Source: Nemertoderma westbladi | Taxonomy: Eukaryota; Xenacoelomorpha; Nemertodermatida; Nemertodermatidae | Direction: 5' to 3' | Assembly (NCBI GenBank): GCA_032718475.1 | Contig: JAUCBJ010007545.1 | Coordinates: forward strand, 1-24,133 | Length of the DNA: 24,133 nucleotides | Part shown: piece by piece, positions 18,062 to 24,133 of the stretch | Position numbering within the stretch: position 1 is the first letter of the stretch | Layout of the letters: every line of letters starts with the position of its first letter | Translations under genes and position numbers: made by a program | Notes under the pieces: model-generated | Database searches by the model: none | Told to the model about the DNA's origin: nothing | Seen by the model: the letters and a program-made list of their open reading frames with translations, nothing else

Positions 18062-18440
18062 CCAGTGAAAAGTGCGCAAGCGTATCGCAAGCGTGCAACG
18101 CAGGCGTATCTCATGTGATTCCCAAGAGTTATGGCCCGACCTTTACGCAAGCGACCTACTTGCGTTAAGCCGCATAGATATCGCAACAACTTGCGTTAAG
18201 TCACATAAATATCGCAACAACTTGCGTTCAGTCGCATAAAACACACATGCGATTCACTTGCGACTTTCAAGCGTCATGACGCATAAATATCACAAAAATC
18301 TACTGGTTGTGATTTTTGTGTAATATGAGACCTTGTGACAGAAAATATGATACAGTAGTTGATTATTCCACTACTGTTTGATACTATTGGCTTCCATATC
18401 ATCTGCCTACTGTACTTACAGTACCTTACATTACATTACA
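18062..18440. repeat. Segment between the 210-bp repeats, with 31-bp tandem units and a hairpin
   Basis: Between the identical repeats lie at least three tandem units of about 30-31 bases starting CTTGCGTTAAG or CTTGCGTTCAG (about 18167-18260), further TTGCG/CGCAA words on both sides, and a hairpin in which CACAAAAATC pairs with GATTTTTGTG (about 18291-18321). No coding frame. Confidence 0.75.
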
Positions 18441-18650
18441 GGAAACAATACAGTTCGTTTCTCAGTATGAATAATCACAGCGATAATAGCACAGTCAGAC
18501 TGATAATTATGAGTTGATCATATAACAGTATAGTAACAGCAACAGTATAGTATAAAATGACGGTCAAAAACTATGCCAGTTTGCAACCGTGAGGAAATCA
18601 ACTGACCGGTAATCAGTAATTAGAATGATTATATAATTGACACATATTGC
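18441..18650 (+). repeat. Identical 210-bp direct repeat, copy 2
   Basis: Exact copy of 17852-18061. No TG...CA ends and no obvious target-site duplication around the pair, so a terminal-repeat retroelement is possible but not supported. Confidence 0.95.
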
Positions 18651-18867
18651 GGGATGGTTTCAGCCCTACACTACTGTGTGGCCTCTGGTACCCAATGGAT
18701 GCGTTCCTATCCTCCCAATCTACTTCCTTGCCCGCTATTGGCTTAACTATTAATTCTCGCCTCGCCACTCCCTCTTGGTGTTACCCCCTGCTGCTAGCCT
18801 CACTAGCTGGTTTGTCCCTCTGAGGTGGTTTGACCTCTCACCTCTCTATGTGGCTTATGGCGTGTAT

Positions 18868-18933
18868 CCCCCCCCCCCCCCCCCCAGTTGGTTATGAGGT
18901 GAGATTATTATTGGTAATCTCGCATCGCCAACT
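18868..18933 (+). repeat. Poly-C (18) followed by a two-part hairpin
   Basis: Eighteen C (18868-18885) run directly into AGTTGG, which pairs with CCAACT at 18928-18933; inside it GAGATTA (18901-18907) pairs with TAATCTC (18915-18921) around TTATTGG. Confidence 0.85.
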
Positions 18934-18960
18934 ATATTGGTAAAATGCCACTAGTCCCAT

Positions 18961-18997
18961 TTTCGGTGGGTGATGTAGGGAATTGAATCCGCTTACA
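18961..18997 (+). repeat. 37-bp direct repeat, copy 2
   Basis: Identical to 14779-14815. It lies about 90 bases before receptor exon 2. Confidence 0.9.
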
Positions 18998-19090
18998 ATT
19001 ATTGGTGTTCTGAGCCATCATTTGTTTATATTGATATTAATAATATTCTATATTATGATATATGTAATCTAAAAATTCATTATTTTGCAG

Positions 19091-19667
19091 GTTGCACTTC
19101 TATTCCATCTACACTTTTTCATATTCCCCCATATATTTACGATTATTACCAGTGGAAGGCGATCTGAATGAATTTATTCTAAAAGGTTACAAATATGAAG
19201 ATATTCTATATCCAAATACTATAATTGATGGGAATCGTGAATTAAATATAACTATTGTGCTACACCGCCAATCTCATACAAAGATGCTCATTACCTATTT
19301 AATGCCAGCAGTTCTCGTGATGCTGAGCTGGGTGACCTTCTTCATTGATCCATTATCAGTTCCAGCAAGAGCAGCTATTGTCATGATATCAATGCTGGGG
19401 GTTTGTAATCTCCTTGTTTCTGTCATAACAATTACTGGTGATGCTTCAGAATGGTCTTATGCCGAAATTTATAACATATGTTGCGTCTGTATGGTTGCTG
19501 TGGCATTATTTTTTATGGGCATATGTGACATGATGAGAGTTAATAAATACACTGTATTTTCCCATCAATATCAGGCTTGTAACAAAATATGTCGGATCAT
19601 ATTGCCATCAATTTATCTGGTTTTTGAGATCGCATTTTGGGTTCAGTATAACAGTGAGAGCAAGTAG
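19091..19667 (+). CDS. Cys-loop ligand-gated ion channel, exon 2 (end of ligand-binding domain, M1-M4)
   Basis: Continues exon 1 in frame; numbering is for the joined 347-residue product. LHFYSIYTF follows the Cys-loop. M1 is about 220-242 with SWVTFFIDP, close to the SWVSFW-x-x-x-D of anion-channel receptors. M2 starts with Pro247-Ala248-Arg249, the signature of chloride-conducting members, and Leu258 sits at the 9' gate position. SY at 278-279 begins M3 (to about 302). Only about 20 residues then separate M3 from M4 (about 323-342, ICRIILPSIYLVFEIAFW), and the protein ends SESK. Animal receptors usually have a far longer M3-M4 loop. I infer an anion-permeable, possibly homomeric channel with unknown ligand; the 6' residue is Ile, not the Thr usual in GABA receptors. 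Confidence 0.88.
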
Positions 19668-19840
19668 GAAGGAATTGGAGAGATTGTTGTGTACCAAATT
19701 AAACTTCATTTCATCTTCACTTAGTTTCTTTCAACACTTACTCTTCATCTTCCCATTCCCAATTTAAATGCCTTTTTCTTTTTAACAAGAAGCGATTTCA
19801 GAACTGATTCTTTAAATAAATGTTTATTGTTTATTATGGG
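19668..19840 (+). terminator. 3' UTR and poly(A) signal of the receptor gene
   Basis: An AATAAA at 19815-19820 lies about 150 bases after the stop codon and is followed by a TGTTTATTGTTTATTATG stretch that fits a downstream U/GU-rich element. The cleavage site is not determined. Confidence 0.65.
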
Positions 19841-19904
19841 TTATTATATGTATTAATTAATTATTAAATTTTTGTATTTATTAATTTTAATAACATTTTG
19901 TCAC

Positions 19905-20520
19905 TACCATGCAATCCATAATTGACAAACCCAATGCAGCATGCATTAAGAATGCTATGCCGTCTTATCTACAAAGTTGCACCGCCACAACTCCCTATCC
20001 CCCATGACTTTTGTGAGATTATCTGCATCTTCAAGGCCAGTGTCCTTTAGGAGGCGTCTCAAAAAAGTCATGGGCTGTCCACCATGCTTATTTTCTCCAT
20101 GGGGCTGCCAAAGCACAAGATTGTGCACAGGCTGGTGCTCACGGTGAAAACAATGGCCTGCAGAGCGGAGGTGGCTTTGTTGAAGTGTAAAGCTTGTGGG
20201 AACGAATGAGATACATCCAATGTTATATAGTATCTGGTTGGAGATGAGTGCATTGTAATTGACACAGTGAATCCGAGATAGCATTCTTGTGAATGTGCCA
20301 TCCAGAGATTTGGTATCCTCAGCAGTTAGAGCCCAGCACGGACTCACATAGAGAAGTACTGGACCTACTGCTGCTCTAAATAATCGGACCTTAAGTTTCA
20401 GATTAATTCTGTGTGACTTTCAAATCCTGGAAAAAATTCAATGCTGCCCACGCCTTTCCCTTACATATTTTAAGGTCCTCATCTGACTTCCGGATCCACA
20501 TTACTACACCACATTCAATA
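19905..20520 (-). pseudogene. LINE C-terminal fragment, decayed
   Basis: The minus strand reads MWIRKSDEDLKICKGKAWAA, then, after a frameshift near 20410, LKVRLFRAAVGPVLLYVS and the 130-codon frame 20347-19955. That frame contains LDGTFTRMLSRIHCVNY, LRSAGHCFHREHQPV, LVLWQPHGENKHGGQP and KVMGDRELWR. It lines up with the C-terminal region of the LINE family seen at 12373-12667 (RRLRFSGHCWRSKDE, LLFWQP, MENREAW) but diverges more. The RT core is absent. Confidence 0.8.
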
Positions 20521-20928
20521 CTCGTGAAGGGCATCACAGGCTTACCTTAGTCACAATAGTTAAAAAATATGATTGAACAATAATGGCCTGTTAATGTGGA
20601 AGATAGTAGGGAGAGACGGAATGTTTACATTAGATTTGTTAGAATGTTTACAGTAGATTAGCATTTGTACAAGGAATGCAAGGAGGTTCCACTATGCCAA
20701 AAATTATTGCAATGCACTTTGGTATTGATGTATAAGTGTAAATGTAGTTGAGTGACATGTTGGTGAAAAGGTATTAAAATGAGTAGTTAGATGATGGCTC
20801 CCATTGTCTCCTTTGTGACATTCCAAACCAGGGCTATCAAATCACAACACATCAGCAGACCATAAGGAATTCAGAAATTTATATCTGATTTTCCAGCTGA
20901 GTTCACATTATTGTAGAATGGAGTCATA
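20521..20928. other. Intergenic DNA, no gene seen
   Basis: AT-rich sequence without coding or repeat signals that I can support, apart from a duplicated word AGAATGTTTACA(T/G)TAGATT near 20640-20660. Confidence 0.5.
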
Positions 20929-21195
20929 ATGTTATTACTTCCTAAGGCGTTTGGAAATGACAAGAACTTGCATCGTATTTATGTTAATAGATTTCCAAGT
21001 CCAATGAGGTGTTTAGTCTTCCATAGAACATTGAAATCTGAGTATATCATGGGAATCCATGCCCAAAAAATGATAAGTGTTGTTATGTCTCGAGGACTGA
21101 AATGGGATCCTGAGCTTAATCCTGAAGCATTCAAAAAGCATTTAGATGAAATGAATGTAACAGTGAAGGTGTTTCAAAGAGATCACTATATATAA
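20929..21195 (+). CDS. Unassigned 88-codon open frame
   Basis: A frame from ATG 20929 to TAA 21193-21195 with fairly protein-like composition. It has a basic first half (FPSPMRCLVFHRTLKSEYIM) and an amphipathic second half (LKWDPELNPEAFKKHLDEMN, then VTVKVFQRD). I do not recognise a family. An in-frame TAG lies six codons upstream, so a longer N-terminus would need splicing; a TTTTCCAG at about 20888-20895 and a TTATTGTAG at about 20911-20919 are candidate acceptors. It may be an exon, a retrocopy fragment or chance. Confidence 0.25.
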   Translation: MLLLPKAFGNDKNLHRIYVNRFPSPMRCLVFHRTLKSEYIMGIHAQKMISVVMSRGLKWDPELNPEAFKKHLDEMNVTVKVFQRDHYI

Positions 21196-21939
21196 AATGA
21201 AGACTACAATTACAGTAGTTTTAACCTTCAGAAAGTGCTAAATACACTGCACCAAATTCCAAGTCCAAGCTTATTGGTTATTAACGGTGGTTTAACTTTT
21301 ACAATGAGTTTATATTCAAGGAACGGAGTAAATAAAACAGGTATATTGCTTCATCTGGGGAGGAAAATATTGCTAAAAGGTAGTCGATACTGTGCAAACA
21401 TCTTCAGGGCCACTCAATCAAGTTCTATGTTAATCCTATCAGGTTAAATTTTTCCTCCCAGCTCATTCTAACATGCCTGTGTGTTCTATACATGCATGCA
21501 TAGAGAACCTAAGTTGAAGGAGGAATGCAAAAGCATTTAATTATCTATATTATGTTAAACAAAAATGCAGTCTTCCAATTTTGTGATTGGAAAAGTCTAA
21601 ATATAAGAACTACTGCATAGCACACATGAAAAATAGTGTAGGCAAGTATGTTCCCTTGTCAAAGATCTGAGGCATATGGTTTCATAAAACCTCCATTGGG
21701 AATTGAAGGTTGAAATGCACCATATAACATTTTTGAGTGTCCATTCTGCATCAACATTGGAAATTGTACCATCTTGCCTTAAAGACATGGTCTGGTCATC
21801 CGTTTAGGTTTGATTTGCCACACTTATATATATTCTCCCACATTTTCTTTTTAATTAAAATGGTATAATAACATCAATGGGTAATTAGGGCTCTGTTCAA
21901 GCATGGGCTGCATAGTTATAAGGGTGCATTTCGTTCGTT
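21196..21939. other. Intergenic DNA, no gene seen
   Basis: No supported gene. Short frames at 21235-21447 (+) and 21597-21788 (-) show no motif. Confidence 0.45.
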
Positions 21940-22370
21940 GCATCTGTATGTCTGTATGTCTCTGTATGTCTGTTTGTCTGTCAGTCAAAAAATACGGAAG
22001 CATATTATGTAATGAAAACATTCACCATGGGGGTTTTCCAGGTCTCTGATTTCATTTCTGATGTCAGTTTTTACGACTGACAAACTCTAGGCTGTCTGTG
22101 TCTGTATGTATGTCTGTATGTCTGTTTGTCTGTCAGTCAAAAAATACGGAAGCATATTATGTAATGAAAACATTTGCCATGGGGGTTTTCCAGGTCTCTG
22201 ATTTCATTTCTGATGTCAGTTTTTACGACTGACCAACTCTAGGCTGTCTGTGTCTGTATGTATGTCTGTATATCTGTTTGTCTGTCTGTCAGTCTGTCTG
22301 TCAAAAAATAAGTGGGGGTTTTCCAGGTCTCTGATTTCATTTCTGATGTCAGTTTTCACACCTGGCTCGA
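21940..22370 (+). repeat. (CTGT)-rich minisatellite, forward units
   Basis: About three tandem units, each with a (CTGT/ATGT)n run, CAGTCAAAAAATACGGAAGC, TGTAATGAAAACATT, GGGGGTTTTCCAGGTCTCTG, ATTTCATTTCTGATGTCAG and TTTTTACGACTGAC. The third unit is shortened. The short frame at 22250-22435 is made of repeat sequence and is not a gene. Confidence 0.9.
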
Positions 22371-22374
22371 CTCA

Positions 22375-22995
22375 CGACACACTGTGTGACAGACAAACAG
22401 ACAGACACAGACAGCATAGAGTTGGTCAGTCGTAAAAAGTGATATCAGAAATGAAATCAGAGACCTAGAAAACCCCCATAGCGAATGTTTTTATTACATA
22501 ATATGCTTCCTTATTTTTTGACAGACAGACTGATAGACAAACAGACATACATACAGACACAGACAGCCTAGAGTTGGTCAGTCGTAAAAACTGACATCAG
22601 AAATGAAATCGGAGACCTAGAAAACCCCCATAGCGAATGTTTTTATTACATAATATGCTTCCTTATTTTTTGACAAACAGACTGACAGACAAACATACAT
22701 ACATACAGACACAGTCAGCCTAGAGTTGGTCAGTCGTAAAAAAGGACATCAGAAATGAAATCAGAGACCTATAAAACCCCATAGCGAATGTTTTTATTAC
22801 ATAATATGCTACCTTATTTTTTGACAGACAGACTGACAGACAAACAGACATACATACAGACACAGACAGCCTAGAGTTGGTCAGTCGTAAAAACTGACAT
22901 CAGAAATGAAATCACCAACCCTTAAAACCCCCAAAGCGAGAATGTTAGTAGATTTAATTATTTCTTAAGTCTTGACAGACAAACTGACAGAAAGA
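22375..22995 (-). repeat. Same minisatellite, inverted units
   Basis: About four units in reverse complement (ACAGACAGAC runs, TAGAGTTGGTCAGTCGTAAA, TGACATCAGAAATGAAATC, AAACCCCCATAGCGAATG, ATTACATAATATGCT). The inverted units share variants (GCGAATG, CTAGAAAACC) that forward units lack, so the two halves have diverged as groups. The last unit decays after about 22915. The junction with the forward half is at about 22360-22385. Confidence 0.9.
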
Positions 22996-24133
22996 CCGAC
23001 AGACATCAGTACGTGGGGAACACATACAATCTTGAATCAGTAGTGAAAGGGTTAAGTGGATCAGCAGGTGAAGCTCAGTGGTGACTGATTTTAATTAGTT
23101 TCATCGGGGTACATTCGAGTTTCCAAGGTCCATCAGAAATGAAATTTTTGAATGAAATTTGAAATTTTTATAATAATTTAGTGATTTCATTACATATTTC
23201 AACTTTAAAAAAGTTTCAGTTTCATTTCCACTATTGTCATTTCCATTTTTAAAACTTTTAAATTTATACCTAATGCTAACAAATCTGCTTCGGGTATATT
23301 TATAAATAATTGACTTGATATGAATAGTTAACCTCAATCCATACCGATATCAGATGGTCCATTTTAACACCACCAAAATACACATCTAATAAATCACTAG
23401 CAACAGTATTTGGTATTTATTAAAGTTATTGCAAAATTTATATTTTATTTTAACCAATCATATATACTTGATTACTGTGTGCTGTGATTGTGTTTATTGC
23501 TGTGTAATTCGTGACTTCACTAAAGCAGTTTTCCTAAATGGCCTGATTGTTCTTTGTTGATAATTTTGTGTTTTAAAATATCTGTAACTCAACCAATATA
23601 ATTTGTAAAATTGCCCTCTTGTTCTTTTTTAAATCCTCTTTTATATCAATTCAACTAAAACTGTTAAAAATTTTCTTAGTCACCAACCCCATTCTTGCTA
23701 CTGCGGATATAATTACAGTAACAGGAAATTGAATTTTCCTGTATGATTGGCTTTATGGCTGTATGATTATTCATATGGCCTCTATGATTATTCCTTTATG
23801 GCTATGAATAATATATGCCCTATTATACATGCTCTGGCATCCGCAATGGTATAGTAGGCCTACACATTACCCATCCATCCAAAAATGAAGTGTTTTTCTA
23901 ATCAATAACATGCATCTGCTGTCTTAAATGGCCTATTTGTCTGTGGCCTAGAGTTTCTATTCATTCAGTTTGCATTTCGTTAAAAACCTTTAAACTACAG
24001 TAGCTATTGTCCACCATGGACATTATATGTATCTCTCGCTAGTTACGGTTTTCTAATCAATAGTACTACAACTGCCTAGCCTACTTACTCTGTCTATTAA
24101 TCCAGTCAAAAAAAATAGGTGGACAAAATGCTC
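22996..24133. other. AT-rich DNA, no gene seen
   Basis: No coding region is supported. A relic of the minisatellite unit (CATCAGAAATGAAATTT) occurs near 23131. A short tandem repeat of about 21 bases (GTATGATTATTCATATGGCC and variants) spans about 23738-23812. Confidence 0.5.
23738..23812 (+). repeat. Short tandem repeat, about 21-bp units
   Basis: Three to four units of TGTATGATT(ATTC)xxTATGGC type: TGTATGATTGGCTTTATGGC, TGTATGATTATTCATATGGC, TCTATGATTATTCCTTTATG and a partial fourth. Confidence 0.75.

Larger units (their letters stand above)
10862..19090 (+). other. Intron of the Cys-loop receptor gene (8229 nt)
   Basis: Donor GTAAGT at 10862 and acceptor TTTTGCAG ending at 19090 obey the GT-AG rule, and joining them restores an uninterrupted frame across codon 156 (AC|G). 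The intron splits the domain just after the second Cys of the Cys-loop. It is filled with LINE, BEL/Pao and inverted-repeat elements plus minisatellites, which accounts for its length. Confidence 0.85.

Noticed and set aside
22250-22435. Frame with repeated Ser-Val-Cys-Leu residues
   Set aside because: Encoded by (CTGT)n repeat and crossing the palindrome junction; not a gene.

Overview
This window looks like nuclear DNA from an invertebrate animal; the phylum cannot be fixed from the sequence. The reasons are a spliced pentameric ligand-gated ion channel (Cys-loop receptor) gene with GT-AG splice sites, an 8.2 kb intron full of transposon debris, a poly(A) signal after its stop codon, APE-type LINE and BEL/Pao retrotransposon remnants, and abundant AT-rich minisatellites. 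There are no operons or bacterial signals.

Layout. 1-3000: a large fold-back structure, in which about 825 bp (about 165-990) recurs in inverted orientation at about 2160-2985 around a spacer; part of the left arm is also repeated directly. 3123-3144: a run of 22 C. 3727-6900: a LINE on the + strand with an intact ORF1 and an intact APE-endonuclease ORF2, but no reverse transcriptase. 7270-7970: simple repeat and a degenerate minisatellite. 8070-10220: minus-strand LINE debris (zinc-finger ORF1, start of an endonuclease, reverse transcriptase lacking its xxDD motif).

10395-19667: the receptor gene. Exon 1 (10395-10861) encodes a probable signal peptide and most of the ligand-binding domain, and exon 2 (19091-19667) the rest plus M1-M4. 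The joined product is 347 residues, very short for an animal receptor, with an anion-channel type Pro-Ala-Arg at the start of M2 and an M3-M4 loop of only about 20 residues. Its intron holds a 5'-truncated LINE (10905-12372), the 3' end of another LINE (12373-12667), a 0.9 kb inverted-repeat element (12668-13570), a small RT fragment (13598-13757), and a C-rich block of about 4.1 kb bounded by a 37-bp direct repeat. That block contains a decayed minus-strand BEL/Pao pol, several perfect hairpins, tandem duplications and an identical 210-bp direct repeat.

19905-20520: a third fragment of the same LINE family as at 8.1-8.8 and 12.4 kb. 20929-21195: an unassigned 88-codon ORF. 21940-23000: a (CTGT)-rich minisatellite of roughly 125-175 bp units, about three in forward and four in reverse orientation, forming a 1 kb palindrome. 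23000-24133: AT-rich DNA with a short tandem repeat.

The receptor is the only convincing host gene. The repeats do not cooperate with it visibly, but they account for its long intron. The most unusual points are the compact receptor, the two large palindromic structures, and poly-C tracts that repeatedly sit beside perfect stem-loops.
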